From assembly GCF_030388325.1 (NCBI RefSeq), contig NZ_CP103794.1, forward strand, positions 2,418,001 to 2,482,000: a DNA stretch of 64,000 nt, given 5' to 3'. The notes beneath the pieces were generated by a model, which was given only the letters and a program-made list of their open reading frames with translations, was not told where the DNA came from and ran no database searches. How positions within the stretch are numbered: the stretch's first letter is position 1; each line of letters opens with the position of its first letter. A program made the translations under genes and the position numbers. Source of the DNA: Flavobacterium johnsoniae. Lineage in GTDB: Bacteria; Bacteroidota; Bacteroidia; Flavobacteriales; Flavobacteriaceae. Positions 45,951 through 54,240 of the stretch are shown here, one piece after another.

Positions 45951-46040
45951 AACCATATAAGTGATTTAAGAGATTTAAGTTTTTTGGTTTTTGAGTTTAT
46001 TCAAGCCATTAAAAATAAACTTATATGACTTATACGGTTT
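45951..46040. repeat. Degenerate inverted repeat, family F
   Basis: The left arm starts AACCATATAAGTGATTTAAG at 45951 and the right arm ends ACTTATACGGTTT at 46040. The outer 15 or so bases pair well and the inner parts are AT-rich and degenerate. It lies between the cupin and the MFS gene and may contribute to transcript termination. Confidence 0.6.
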
Positions 46041-46093
46041 GAAAAATCTCAAAAATTATACTTTTTTTAAAGTTTTAATAAAGATTAGATTGG

Positions 46094-46101
46094 TATTTTT
46101 G
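46094..46101 (+). promoter_or_regulatory. -7 element placed for a leaderless MFS transcript
   Basis: TATTTTTG matches TAnnTTTG and ends only four bases before the ATG at 46106. Transcription starting a few bases downstream would give an mRNA beginning at or near the start codon. The -33 region is not a clear match. Confidence 0.45.
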
Positions 46102-46105
46102 CAGC

Positions 46106-47293
46106 ATGAATTTATCTAAGACAAATGTACTTTTTATGGCAGTTTGCACTGGACTTATAGTTGCAAATCTTTACTACTGCCAGCCTTTGATTGTTTTAAT
46201 TGCCAACGAATTTAAAATTCCAGAAGCCAATGCCGGAACGATAACTTATCTTACTCAGGCGGGTTATGCGATTGGGTTGTTTTTTATGGTGCCGCTTGGC
46301 GATAAATTAGAACGAAAAAAGCAAATTTTAATAACAACTTTTGCTACCGTAATTGCTTTGCTAATTGCTGCAACAGCTAAAAGTTTTCTGGTTTTGCAAA
46401 TAGCGTCATTACTTATCGGAATTACTTCAATTGTGCCGCAGCTTATTTTGCCATTGGCAGCTTCTCTAAGTGCGCCTGAACAGCGAGGAAAAGTAGTCGG
46501 AACAATTATGAGCGGACTGTTAGTTGGAATTTTGCTTTCGCGAACATTGAGCGGTTTTATTGGTCAGGTTTTAGGTTGGAGATCGATGTTTTATATTGCG
46601 GCAGGAATTTGTCTTTTGATCTTTTTTGTTATTCAAAATAAATTTCCAGTTAACAAACCTCAGTTTCAAGGAACTTATGGACAGCTGATTAAGTCTTTGT
46701 TTACGCTAATAAAAACGGAGCCAATTTTACGCGAAGCAACAGCAATTAATGTTTTTAGTTTTGCTCAATTTGGAGCTTTCTGGACGACAATGGTTTTGCT
46801 GCTTTCGGGAGAACCTTTCGGTTTTAATAGTGCAACAATTGGTTTATTCGGAATTGTTGGTGCTTCTGGAGCTTTGGCGGCGCCGCTTGTTGGAAAATTG
46901 GGAGACAAAGGAAATTCGAGAATTGCGGTCGGTTACGGAATTTTATTAGTTTTAATAAGCTTTTTGATTTTCTATTTTTCAATCGAAAGTGTTATCGGAA
47001 TTGCAATTGGAATTGTATTTATAGATATCGGAATTCAAGGCGTTCATATTTCTAATCAAACCCGTGTTTATTCGCTGCTTCCAGAAGCTAGAAATAGATT
47101 GAATACGGTATTTATGTCACTTACATTTTTAGGAACAGCAGCAGGTTCTGCATACGGATTATTGCTATGGAAAATCGGCGGTTGGCATGCTGTAACAATT
47201 GGTTGCATGATTTTATCGTTGATATCATTAACGATTTATGGACTTACTTATAAATCATCCCGACGCTTCGGGACTAAAAAACAAAAAGCGTAA
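46106..47293 (+). CDS. MFS transporter
   Basis: The 395-residue polytopic protein has about twelve membrane helices. The family A-motif appears as MVPLGDKLERKKQI after helix 2 and again in weaker form as LVGKLGDKGNSR after helix 8. It resembles the drug/arabinose efflux-type MFS proteins (YdhP/NepI-like). The substrate is not predictable. It is transcribed separately from the cupin and ends just before the immunophilin promoter. Confidence 0.9.
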   Translation: MNLSKTNVLFMAVCTGLIVANLYYCQPLIVLIANEFKIPEANAGTITYLTQAGYAIGLFFMVPLGDKLERKKQILITTFATVIALLIAATAKSFLVLQIASLLIGITSIVPQLILPLAASLSAPEQRGKVVGTIMSGLLVGILLSRTLSGFIGQVLGWRSMFYIAAGICLLIFFVIQNKFPVNKPQFQGTYGQLIKSLFTLIKTEPILREATAINVFSFAQFGAFWTTMVLLLSGEPFGFNSATIGLFGIVGASGALAAPLVGKLGDKGNSRIAVGYGILLVLISFLIFYFSIESVIGIAIGIVFIDIGIQGVHISNQTRVYSLLPEARNRLNTVFMSLTFLGTAAGSAYGLLLWKIGGWHAVTIGCMILSLISLTIYGLTYKSSRRFGTKKQKA

Positions 47294-47294
47294 A

Positions 47295-47322
47295 TTGATT
47301 AAAAAATTAATTTGTAAATTTG
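47295..47322 (+). promoter_or_regulatory. Textbook Bacteroidota promoter of the immunophilin gene
   Basis: A TTG at 47295-47297 and TAAATTTG at 47315-47322 are separated by exactly 17 bases, matching the TTG-N17-23-TAnnTTTG consensus. Transcription would start near 47326, about 19 bases before the ATG. The -33 element begins two bases after the MFS stop codon. Confidence 0.75.
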
Positions 47323-47344
47323 CGTTCAAATTAAAAATAACAAC

Positions 47345-48277
47345 ATGGAAAACGGAATATACGCTAAATTCAACACTAGCAAAGGTTCGATTTTAGTTAA
47401 ACTAACACACGATTTAACACCTGGAACTGTAGGAAACTTTGTAGCTCTTGCAGAAGGAAATATGGAAAATAAAGTAAAACCTCAAGGACAAAAATTCTAT
47501 GATGGTTTAAACTTCCACAGAGTAATTGCTGATTTCATGATTCAAGGTGGTTGCCCAAAAGGAACTGGAACTGGAGATCCTGGATATAAATTTGATGACG
47601 AGTTTGTGCCGAGTTTAAAACACGACCGTCCGGGAGTTTTATCTATGGCAAATTCTGGTCCTGGAACTAATGGTTCTCAATTCTTTATCACTCATGTTCC
47701 AACTCCTTGGTTAGACGGAAAACATACAGTTTTTGGTCACGTTGTGGAAGGACAAGATGTTGTTGATGCTGTTGCTCAAGGTGATGCTTTAGAAACATTA
47801 GAAATTATCAGAGTTGGCGATGAAGCTCAAAAATGGAATGCAATTGAAGCTTTTATCGGTTTAAAAGGTGCTAGAATGAAAAGAGAAGCAGCTTTAAAAG
47901 CAGAATCTGAAGCAAAAATGGAACAATTGGCTGCTGGTTTTGATAGAACTGAAAGTGGTTTACGTTATAAAATGATTCAAAAAGGCGAAGGTAAAAAAGC
48001 GGAAGCTGGAAAAACAGTTTCTGTTCACTACGAAGGATCTTTAGAAAACGGAAAAGTTTTTGATTCTTCTTACCCACGTAAAAAACCAATCGAATTTAAA
48101 TTAGGAATCGGACAAGTTATCGAAGGATGGGACGAAGGTATCGCTTTATTGCAAGTTGGAGACAAAGCTCGTTTTGTAATTCCATCTGATTTGGCTTATG
48201 GACCATCTGGTGCTGGCGGAGTTATTCCTCCTCATGCAACTTTGATTTTTGACGTTGAATTAATGGACGTGAAATAA
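47345..48277 (+). CDS. Cyclophilin-FKBP fusion peptidyl-prolyl isomerase
   Basis: The 310-residue protein fuses two unrelated prolyl-isomerase folds. Residues about 4-160 are a cyclophilin ([38 protein letters not shown]). A charged helical linker (about 165-195) leads to an FKBP domain at about 200-310 ([55 protein letters not shown]). Both active sites look intact. No signal peptide is present, so it is likely cytoplasmic. It has its own promoter and terminator. Such dual immunophilins are known in a few bacteria and protists. Confidence 0.93.
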   Translation: MENGIYAKFNTSKGSILVKLTHDLTPGTVGNFVALAEGNMENKVKPQGQKFYDGLNFHRVIADFMIQGGCPKGTGTGDPGYKFDDEFVPSLKHDRPGVLSMANSGPGTNGSQFFITHVPTPWLDGKHTVFGHVVEGQDVVDAVAQGDALETLEIIRVGDEAQKWNAIEAFIGLKGARMKREAALKAESEAKMEQLAAGFDRTESGLRYKMIQKGEGKKAEAGKTVSVHYEGSLENGKVFDSSYPRKKPIEFKLGIGQVIEGWDEGIALLQVGDKARFVIPSDLAYGPSGAGGVIPPHATLIFDVELMDVK

Positions 48278-48312
48278 GAGTTTATAAACAATTTAGTATT
48301 GTTTTAAATAGT

Positions 48313-48346
48313 AATCCCATATGTTTTGGCATATGGGATTTTTTTA
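48313..48346 (+). terminator. Terminator after the immunophilin gene
   Basis: AATCCCATATG, a TTTTGG loop and CATATGGGATT form a perfect 11-base stem followed by T. Confidence 0.9.
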
Positions 48347-48368
48347 TATTTACTAAAAAACAAAGACG

Positions 48369-48671
48369 ATGAAAAATATTTTAATTCTTGGAGGACTTGC
48401 ATTATTTGTGGTTTCTTGCGGAACTCAGAAAGCTGCGCCAGTTGTATCTGCGCCTGTAGCAGAAGCTTCTAAAACTGTTGCATTAACACCTGAATTAGAA
48501 GCAGGTAAAAATTTGTATGATAATAATTGTGCAAAATGCCACAAATTGTACGAACCAAAAAAGTTTACAAAAGAAGAATGGACACCAATTTTGGTTAGAA
48601 TGGGTAAAAAAGCAAAATTAGATGAAACTCAAATGGCATCAATTACAAATTATATTGATTCACAATTGTAA
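48369..48671 (+). CDS. Lipoprotein cytochrome c
   Basis: The 100-residue product has a lipobox VVSC (Cys17), an Ala/Val/Pro-rich linker and one class I cytochrome c domain. The haem is attached at CAKCH (54-58), and Met78 (in VRMGKKAK) or Met89 is the candidate distal ligand. It is probably an envelope electron carrier. No oxidase or reductase is adjacent. A hairpin terminator follows directly. Confidence 0.88.
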   Translation: MKNILILGGLALFVVSCGTQKAAPVVSAPVAEASKTVALTPELEAGKNLYDNNCAKCHKLYEPKKFTKEEWTPILVRMGKKAKLDETQMASITNYIDSQL

Positions 48672-48692
48672 TTCTATATTTTAAAAAACTAT

Positions 48693-48725
48693 AAAAAAAA
48701 CTGTTCAATCGAACAGTTTTTTTAT
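48693..48725 (+). terminator. Terminator after the cytochrome gene
   Basis: AAAAAAAACTGTTC, a four-base loop and GAACAGTTTTTTT are symmetric, so the hairpin can end transcription from either side. Confidence 0.85.
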
Positions 48726-48740
48726 TTTCAAATAGATATA

Positions 48741-48769
48741 AAAAAAACACCGTCACAGAATGAGGTGTT
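48741..48769 (-). terminator. Terminator after the Rnk-like gene
   Basis: On the minus strand AACACC and GGTGTT pair across a 12-base loop and are followed by eight T, directly after the stop at 48777. Confidence 0.7.
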
Positions 48770-48776
48770 TAATAAG

Positions 48777-49202
48777 TTATGAATGATGCAATACTTCCGT
48801 ATTATCTACAGCAATTACTTTTAAAGTTTTAACTCCAGCTGGTAATTCCCAATCAACTTCGTCATTTTCTTTAAAACCAATAATAGCAACGCTTAAAGGC
48901 GCTAGAATTGATATTTTAGATTGTTTTACATCTGCAGCAGAAGGCAAAACGATTTGAATTTTCATTTGTTTCTTGGCTTGTACATCTTCTATCGTTACAA
49001 ATGAATTAATTCTGATTACCGAACTGTCAAGTTCGTTTTCTTTACTTATTACAGCACGATCTAATTCTTGCGAAAGTTGATTGGCTTCTTTAGTATTTGT
49101 TGAGTTTTTGCTTTTTAAAATCAATTCTCTTAAAAATTGATAATCTGATTTACAGAAAGTTGGAATAGGTTTCATATCTATTTGAATTTTATTGTTATGC
49201 AT
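48777..49202 (-). CDS. GreA/GreB C-terminal domain protein (Rnk-like)
   Basis: The 141-residue protein lacks the GreA coiled coil. It has the GreA/GreB C-terminal domain (SILAPLSVAIIGFKENDEVDWELPAG) after a short helical N-terminus, as in Rnk. Rnk-type proteins bind RNA polymerase but do not cleave transcripts. MKPIPTFCKSDYQFL at 49175 is an alternative start. It is alone on the minus strand below the candidate small RNA. Confidence 0.8.
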   Translation of the reverse strand: MHNNKIQIDMKPIPTFCKSDYQFLRELILKSKNSTNTKEANQLSQELDRAVISKENELDSSVIRINSFVTIEDVQAKKQMKIQIVLPSAADVKQSKISILAPLSVAIIGFKENDEVDWELPAGVKTLKVIAVDNTEVLHHS

Positions 49203-49399
49203 TATTATTGTTCGTTTTAATGATTTCTTCTTTTTTGATTTGACAACAGGTCATTTACCAAATTAAAATGGCAAAATTTTAAATAATAGGAAAAACAAAA
49301 AAATACTTGATCAAAATATTATTTTGTCAAATAACGAAATGTTTAAACTGATGTAAAATCCTCCGCCCGAAAGAAGAAATTGAAGTAGACGGAGGCCTA

Positions 49400-49516
49400 A
49401 AAAATAAAGGCCTTATTATGCGAAATAATTACAGCACAAAACGGTCTTGCATTGCAAAACGTCTTTATAGAAGCTGTATGTGATATTATATTTCCCATAA
49501 GGAGATTAAAATTGAT
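49400..49516 (-). ncRNA. Candidate rod-shaped small RNA (6S-like?)
   Basis: The 350-base stretch 49203-49554 has no supported gene but holds a 92-base sequence (49411-49502) that folds into one long rod. Five stems line up: CCTTAT/ATAAGG at the base, AAATAAT with ATTATATTT, ACAGC/GCTGT, AAAACG/CGTCTT (one wobble) and TTGC/GCAA at the tip, interrupted by internal loops. On the minus strand a -7 element TATCTTTG lies about 18 bases upstream of the rod, and a T-rich run (TTTATTTTTT) follows it. A second hairpin CCTCCG/CGGAGG (49360-49395) lies further down. The shape recalls 6S RNA; identity is unproved. Confidence 0.4.
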
Positions 49517-49519
49517 CTG

Positions 49520-49527
49520 CAAAGATA
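49520..49527 (-). promoter_or_regulatory. Possible -7 element of the small RNA
   Basis: The minus strand reads TATCTTTG (TAnnTTTG) between the thioredoxin-fold gene stop at 49555 and the rod-shaped RNA. No good -33 element is visible. Confidence 0.4.
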
Positions 49528-49554
49528 GGTAATCTTTTTGAATTTTATACGTAT

Positions 49555-50109
49555 TTACTTCCATTTAATGCCACAGCCCAAACTTGGTTTCTGTGTTTCC
49601 TTCAAACTTCGGTTGTAAATTAGGGCGTCAATTGCGCCTCTTAAATCGTTTCCGCTAAGAGGAATTCCGTTGCCAGGTCTAGAATCATCGAGTTGTCCGC
49701 GGTAAAATAATTTGTCTTGACTATCAAATAAATAAAAATCTGGAGTGCAAGCTGCTTGATAAGCTTTCGCCGTTTCTTGACTTTCATCGTATAAATAAGG
49801 AAAATCAATTTTATTTTCTAGAGCAAAATCGGCCATTAATTCTGGAGAATCCTGTGGGTATTTTACAACATCATTGCTAGAAATAGCAATTACGCCAAGT
49901 CCTTGAACACGATAATCATTAGCAACCATAATTACTTCTGGCATAACATGATGCACAAATGGACAATGATTACAGATAAACATGACCAAAGTTCCTTTCG
50001 ATCCTTTCAAATCTTCAAAAGATAAAGTATCATTAGAATTAGTATCTTTTAGATAAAAATCTGGAGCAATTGTGCCTAAAGGAAGCATTGTAGATTCTGT
50101 TCGTGCCAT
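49555..50109 (-). CDS. Thioredoxin-fold peroxiredoxin-like protein
   Basis: From the ATG at 50109 (MARTESTMLPLGTIAPDFYL) the product is 184 residues, an AhpC/TSA-type thioredoxin fold. The catalytic region CNHCPFVHHVMPE has two cysteines (C-N-H-C). It is related to TlpA/ResA-type and Bacteroidota thioredoxin family proteins, which reduce thiols or peroxides. The frame is open to 50166, but the extra residues are not conserved. The neighbours do not indicate a pathway. Confidence 0.88.
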   Translation of the reverse strand: MARTESTMLPLGTIAPDFYLKDTNSNDTLSFEDLKGSKGTLVMFICNHCPFVHHVMPEVIMVANDYRVQGLGVIAISSNDVVKYPQDSPELMADFALENKIDFPYLYDESQETAKAYQAACTPDFYLFDSQDKLFYRGQLDDSRPGNGIPLSGNDLRGAIDALIYNRSLKETQKPSLGCGIKWK

Positions 50110-50172
50110 TTTACTAGAAATTTGATTTTCAAAAATAGCTTTAAAAATCTGTAAATAAAAGAGCACAAGAAT

Positions 50173-50230
50173 AAAAAAGTATCCAAAGAAGCAGTTAGCC
50201 CATTTAGCTTGCTTCTTGGGATACTTTTTA
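50173..50230 (-). terminator. Terminator after the alpha/beta hydrolase gene at 50236
   Basis: AAAAAGTATCC plus AAAGAAGC pairs with GCTTCTTGGGATACTTTTT in a long stem (about 19 bases, one mismatch) with T runs on the minus strand. Confidence 0.85.
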
Positions 50231-50235
50231 TTTTT

Positions 50236-51129
50236 TTATGAATTTAAAAACTGAAGTAAATCTTCATTTAGTTTTTCTCTATCAGTATAAAATAATCCGT
50301 GAGGAGCGCCTTCGTATTCTATAAATGTATTATTCTTAATACTTTCAGCAGCTTTTCTTGAAGTAAGATCTATTGGAACAATTTTATCATCGTTTCCATG
50401 AATGATAAGCGTGGGAACTTTTATAAAATCCAATTCATCTCTAAAATCGGTAAATGAAAATGATTCAGCACATTTTAATGTTGCACGGGGAGAAGCCACA
50501 GAACAAAGAGATCTGTAATATTCTAACAAAGGCGTACTTAATGGTTTGTTGATGATATTGATACCAAAAAAAGTTTTTCCGAAATTATCAATAAATCCAA
50601 TTCTATCTTCTTTGATTGCTGCGGCAGTATTTTCGCTTTTTTCTTTTGGATGTCCGTCTGGATTATCATTTGTTTTTAATAAAAATGGAATAATAGAAGA
50701 TATTAAAGCAATTTTAGAAACATTTTTTCCACCATGACGGCTAAAATAGCGAACAACTTCTCCACCGCCCATTGAGAAGCCAACAAGCGTTACATTTTCT
50801 AATTCTAATTGTTCAATAATTTCCTGAAGATCATCTGTTAAGGTGTCGTAATCGTATCCGTCCCAAGGTTGAGATGATTTTCCGAAACCGCGACGGTCAT
50901 ATGCAATAACTCTGAAATTATTTTGTACTAAATGATCAATTTGATATTCCCACATTTCATTAGAGAGTGGCCAGCCATGTATTAAAATTACAGGTTTTCC
51001 CTGACCGTAATCTTTTACATAAAGCCTCACATTTTGTGCGGTTTCAATATATTTATCTGTATGAATCTGTTTTAAGTTAGATTCAAAATCTTTTATAGAA
51101 AGGCAGGCATTTGGTTCTGTATGTTCCAT
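50236..51129 (-). CDS. Alpha/beta hydrolase (non-haem chloroperoxidase-like)
   Basis: The 297-residue hydrolase has LIHGWPLSNEMW (oxyanion), the nucleophile elbow VGFSMGGGE, LIIHGNDDKIVP (acid) and APHGLFYTD (histidine), the layout of the perhydrolase/chloroperoxidase subgroup. An N-terminal extension of about 25 residues is unlike that subgroup. Substrate unknown; the sequence alone does not show halogenation. It stands alone between terminators. Confidence 0.87.
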   Translation of the reverse strand: MEHTEPNACLSIKDFESNLKQIHTDKYIETAQNVRLYVKDYGQGKPVILIHGWPLSNEMWEYQIDHLVQNNFRVIAYDRRGFGKSSQPWDGYDYDTLTDDLQEIIEQLELENVTLVGFSMGGGEVVRYFSRHGGKNVSKIALISSIIPFLLKTNDNPDGHPKEKSENTAAAIKEDRIGFIDNFGKTFFGINIINKPLSTPLLEYYRSLCSVASPRATLKCAESFSFTDFRDELDFIKVPTLIIHGNDDKIVPIDLTSRKAAESIKNNTFIEYEGAPHGLFYTDREKLNEDLLQFLNS

Positions 51130-51259
51130 GATATATCTTTTTTTACGTGAGTTTAATTCTTTTATTTAAGTAAAATTAGAATGGAAGCGAAAGAAAAGGG
51201 TTACAGAATTAGGACGATTAATTACAAAATTAATAGGTTTGTAATTTAACACTATAGAA

Positions 51260-51595
51260 ATGGATTTAACTTGGAGCGAATTTGAAAGAACTGATATGCG
51301 TGTTGGAACAATTATAGATGTAAATGATTTTCCCGAAGCACGAAAACCAGCTTTTCAACTTACAATTGATTTCGGATCTGAAATTGGGATTAGAAAATCA
51401 TCGGCGCAAATAACAAAAAGATACCAAAAAGAGGATTTGTTGAATCGTCAGATTGTTGCGGTTGTCAATTTTCCTAAAAAACAAATTGGAAAATTTATGA
51501 GCGAATGTTTGGTTCTCGGCGCTGTAGGCGAGGAGGGAGACGTTATTCTATTGGCTCCCGATTTTAAGATAGAAAATGGTTTGCGCATTGGTTAA
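51260..51595 (+). CDS. csaA: CsaA-type tRNA-binding / chaperone protein
   Basis: The 111-residue protein is a single tRNA-binding OB domain: FERTDMRVGTIIDVNDFPEA, then RKSSAQITKRY, and VVNFPKKQIGKFMSECLVLG. CsaA binds unfolded secretory proteins in some bacteria and tRNA-like ligands in vitro; the role here is by family. Its stop codon shares the palindrome TTAA (51592-51595) with the stop of the membrane protein on the other strand. Confidence 0.93.
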   Translation: MDLTWSEFERTDMRVGTIIDVNDFPEARKPAFQLTIDFGSEIGIRKSSAQITKRYQKEDLLNRQIVAVVNFPKKQIGKFMSECLVLGAVGEEGDVILLAPDFKIENGLRIG

Positions 51596-52242
51596 TGGGC
51601 TATTAAGTCAATAACTACATATAGAATAAGAAAAATAAGCACTATTAAAATTGCTGGTAAAAGTATATTTACTATTGCTTTTCCAATAGAAAATTTCTGT
51701 ACAATTGATACTCCAATTATAAGAAGTATTAAGGACCACACCATTAAAAATAGATCGATGAAAATAAAAATATAAGAAATAATATTGTTTAATAATTCAT
51801 CGCTGGAGTATAAGAATGTAGATTGAAAAATCGAATTTCCATAGAATAAAATTTGAACAAAATATACAAATAAAGAAATGATTGCTGGGATTAAGGAGTA
51901 AGCAAGTACTCTTAAAATTGATTCTGTACTTGCTTTTCCGTTAAGATATTCCCCTGTTTTGCTTACTAGAAATGCATAAATGTAATTTAATAACCATCCG
52001 AAAAGAAGACCAATTAAAAGACTAAAACCAATAATTCCCCAAATGGGAATATTATCTCCCATACTTTTCGTTTCTGCTTTGTCAAGTGCTTTAACAATTC
52101 CAGATAGAATTAATAATAATATTACGTGCTTATTGTATTTGTAATTATCAATAAATTGAAAAGCTTTTTTTGGAGAAGTGCATATTTTTTCTAAAATATT
52201 TTTTGGATTAACAGCTTCTTCTTTCGAATTATAATTTGTCAT
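51592..52242 (-). CDS. Yip1-type membrane protein
   Basis: The 216-residue protein (from the ATG at 52242, MTNYNSKEEAV) has about five membrane segments after a short cytoplasmic stretch (NILEKICTSPKKAFQFID). It fits the bacterial YIP1/DUF1282 group. The function is unknown. It starts four bases past the stop of the upstream hydrolase gene at 52247, so the two are translationally coupled. Confidence 0.75.
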   Translation of the reverse strand: MTNYNSKEEAVNPKNILEKICTSPKKAFQFIDNYKYNKHVILLLILSGIVKALDKAETKSMGDNIPIWGIIGFSLLIGLLFGWLLNYIYAFLVSKTGEYLNGKASTESILRVLAYSLIPAIISLFVYFVQILFYGNSIFQSTFLYSSDELLNNIISYIFIFIDLFLMVWSLILLIIGVSIVQKFSIGKAIVNILLPAILIVLIFLILYVVIDLIAH

Positions 52243-52246
52243 TTTT

Positions 52247-52789
52247 CTAGATTTTAGCAATGAAATCTTTTAGTATATCTTGTCCTTCTTCCCAAAATTT
52301 TAAATCAGAATCGGAGTTAATGTGACCTTGCTGACCAACATTTACAAAATCGCTTCCCCATTTTTCTGCAAGATATTTTTTTCTTTCAAAAGACGCATAA
52401 GGATCATTTTCGCTTGCCACAACTACAGAAGGAAATGGTAATTTGTAAAGCGGAATAGGCGAAAAATTTCTAGTGCATTCTGGTGTGTGTTGAGGTGAAT
52501 CGACATCAGCGGGAGCAACTAAAAATGCGCCAATTATATTTGGATTATTATTTTTTTCGGCCCAATGTAAAACTAATGAAACCGCTAAACTATGTGCTAC
52601 TAAAATAGTTGGTTTGTCTAGTTTTGAAATATTTTCGTTTAATCTTTTAAGCCATTCTTCTCGAATTGGTTCGTCCCAATTATCTTGCACAACACGAATT
52701 GAGTTTTCGAATTTTGCATGCCAAAAGGTTTGCCAATGTTTTTCTCCAGAATCTCCAAGTCCCGGTATAATTAATAATTGTGTCTCCAT
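52247..52789 (-). CDS. RBBP9/YdeN-type alpha/beta hydrolase
   Basis: The 180-residue small serine hydrolase has the family opening IIPGLGDSGEKHWQTFW, the nucleophile elbow LVAHSLAVS and a late histidine in VGQQGHINSDS. RBBP9-type enzymes are compact alpha/beta hydrolases with unknown natural substrates. It overlaps no gene but is closely spaced to both the Yip1-type gene (4 bases) and the esterase at 52813 (23 bases), suggesting a three-gene unit. Confidence 0.88.
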   Translation of the reverse strand: METQLLIIPGLGDSGEKHWQTFWHAKFENSIRVVQDNWDEPIREEWLKRLNENISKLDKPTILVAHSLAVSLVLHWAEKNNNPNIIGAFLVAPADVDSPQHTPECTRNFSPIPLYKLPFPSVVVASENDPYASFERKKYLAEKWGSDFVNVGQQGHINSDSDLKFWEEGQDILKDFIAKI

Positions 52790-52812
52790 TGCCGTGGAAT
52801 TTTATTTAGTGA

Positions 52813-53637
52813 TTATTTTTTGCGTTCTTTTAAAATTCTGTTTACTTCATTAACCAAAAGTGGAAAACCAGGTTCTGTCATTCCGTGACCGTAACCGTCT
52901 AATTCGTACAATTTAGTTTGAGTATGTCCAACCAATTTCATCATTCTTGCCATATAGGCGTTTTCTTCATAACGTCCTAACATTTCTAATTCACGATCTC
53001 CAGTGATTAACAATAAAGGCGGAGCATCTGCGCGAACATGGTATAAAGGAGCAAATTCGTCAATTGTAGGCTGTTTTTCTGGAATTCCGTTTTCTCTTCT
53101 AATTTCAAAATGCGTGATGCATTGTCCGCTAAATGGAATTAATCCTGCAATTTGATTTGCATCAATGTTTTCTTTCTGAAGATATTTTTTATTAAGACCA
53201 ATCATTAAAGCTAAATATCCACCAGCTGAATGTCCAGAAACAAAAATTTGAGATTTATCACCTCCGTAATTTGAAATATTATTAAAAGCCCAAGCTACTG
53301 CCGCTGCTGCATCTTCAATAGATTTTGCCGCTTTTGCTTTTGGCGAAAGTCTGTAATTAACTCCAATAATAGCAAAACCTTTATTTTTTAAAGCCTCAGG
53401 AATTTCTTTATTTCCGCCTGTTAATCCGCCGCCATGAAACCAGACGATAGTTGCGAAATCTTTTTTATTTTTTGGATAGTAAATATCTAATACACATCTT
53501 TCGTTAATATATTTATCAGATTTATTTACAGTAGCATTGTAATATTGAATGTTATTTTTTGTTTCGTATTCTAGATTTTGTGCAGAAAGAGAAATTCCGA
53601 AGAAGATGAAACTGAAAAGAAGAATTAATTTTTTCAT
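52813..53637 (-). CDS. Secreted alpha/beta hydrolase, acetylesterase/lipase-like
   Basis: The 274-residue product has a signal peptide (about 1-18, ISLSAQ) and a hormone-sensitive-lipase/BD-FAE-like core. The oxyanion motif is WFHGGGLTGG, the nucleophile elbow GHSAGGYLAL, the acid LLITGDREL and the histidine GYGHGM. It may act on acetylated polymers or lipids outside the cytoplasm. It is the first gene of a likely unit with 52247 and 51592. Confidence 0.88.
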   Translation of the reverse strand: MKKLILLFSFIFFGISLSAQNLEYETKNNIQYYNATVNKSDKYINERCVLDIYYPKNKKDFATIVWFHGGGLTGGNKEIPEALKNKGFAIIGVNYRLSPKAKAAKSIEDAAAAVAWAFNNISNYGGDKSQIFVSGHSAGGYLALMIGLNKKYLQKENIDANQIAGLIPFSGQCITHFEIRRENGIPEKQPTIDEFAPLYHVRADAPPLLLITGDRELEMLGRYEENAYMARMMKLVGHTQTKLYELDGYGHGMTEPGFPLLVNEVNRILKERKK

Positions 53638-53742
53638 TTTTTGTTGTTAGATGTGAAATGTTAGAAGTAAAATATCATTTGAGAAAAATAAGCGAATTGC
53701 ACGTCTCACATTTTACAATTCACGTCTCATATATAAATGTAT

Positions 53743-53775
53743 AAAAAAAGTCCAAAATGCAGAACAATTTGGACT
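53743..53775 (-). terminator. Terminator after the PUR-alpha-like gene
   Basis: On the minus strand AGTCCAAA and TTTGGACT pair around a ten-base loop and are followed by seven T, 28 bases past the stop at 53804. Confidence 0.75.
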
Positions 53776-53803
53776 CGTACTTTTTGAAAAGTTTTATTTT
53801 GAA

Positions 53804-54187
53804 TTAAATATCATCAAAATCAATATCTGTAAAGCTAGATCTTTGGGTTTCTACTTTTTCAGAGCTGTATTCTTTTTTAAAATCTTTTTGATGTCTTTCA
53901 GAAATTACTTCTTCGCCTTTGTGGTTCAAAACGTATGAAGTCATTTCTTCTAATATTTCGGCAAAAGCACTAAAATCTTCTTTGTATAAGTAAATTTTGT
54001 GTTTTTTGAAGTGAAACGAACCGTCTTCTTCAGTAAATTTTTTGCTTTCGGTAATCGTGATATAGTAATCATCAGCTTTGGTAGCTCTCACATCAAAGAA
54101 ATAAGTTCTTCTTCCTGCTCGTAATACTTTAGAAAAAATCTCTTCTTTTTCTAACATGTCATTTTCTCTCATAATACGTTCTATCAT
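53804..54187 (-). CDS. PUR-alpha-like nucleic-acid-binding protein (DUF3276)
   Basis: The 127-residue protein has the DUF3276/PUR-type core (EIFSKVLRAGRRTYFFDVRA, YYITITESKKF, HKIYLYKEDFSAFAEILEEM) and an acidic tail ending in DIDFDDI. Bacterial PUR-alpha proteins bind single-stranded DNA and RNA with a beta-beta-beta-alpha dimer. The start could also be Met6 (MRENDMLEKEE). It is monocistronic with a terminator behind it. Confidence 0.88.
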   Translation of the reverse strand: MIERIMRENDMLEKEEIFSKVLRAGRRTYFFDVRATKADDYYITITESKKFTEEDGSFHFKKHKIYLYKEDFSAFAEILEEMTSYVLNHKGEEVISERHQKDFKKEYSSEKVETQRSSFTDIDFDDI

Positions 54188-54240
54188 TTTTGGAATTAAT
54201 AGTACTCAAAAATCATAAAAAATTATCTATTACGCAACAA

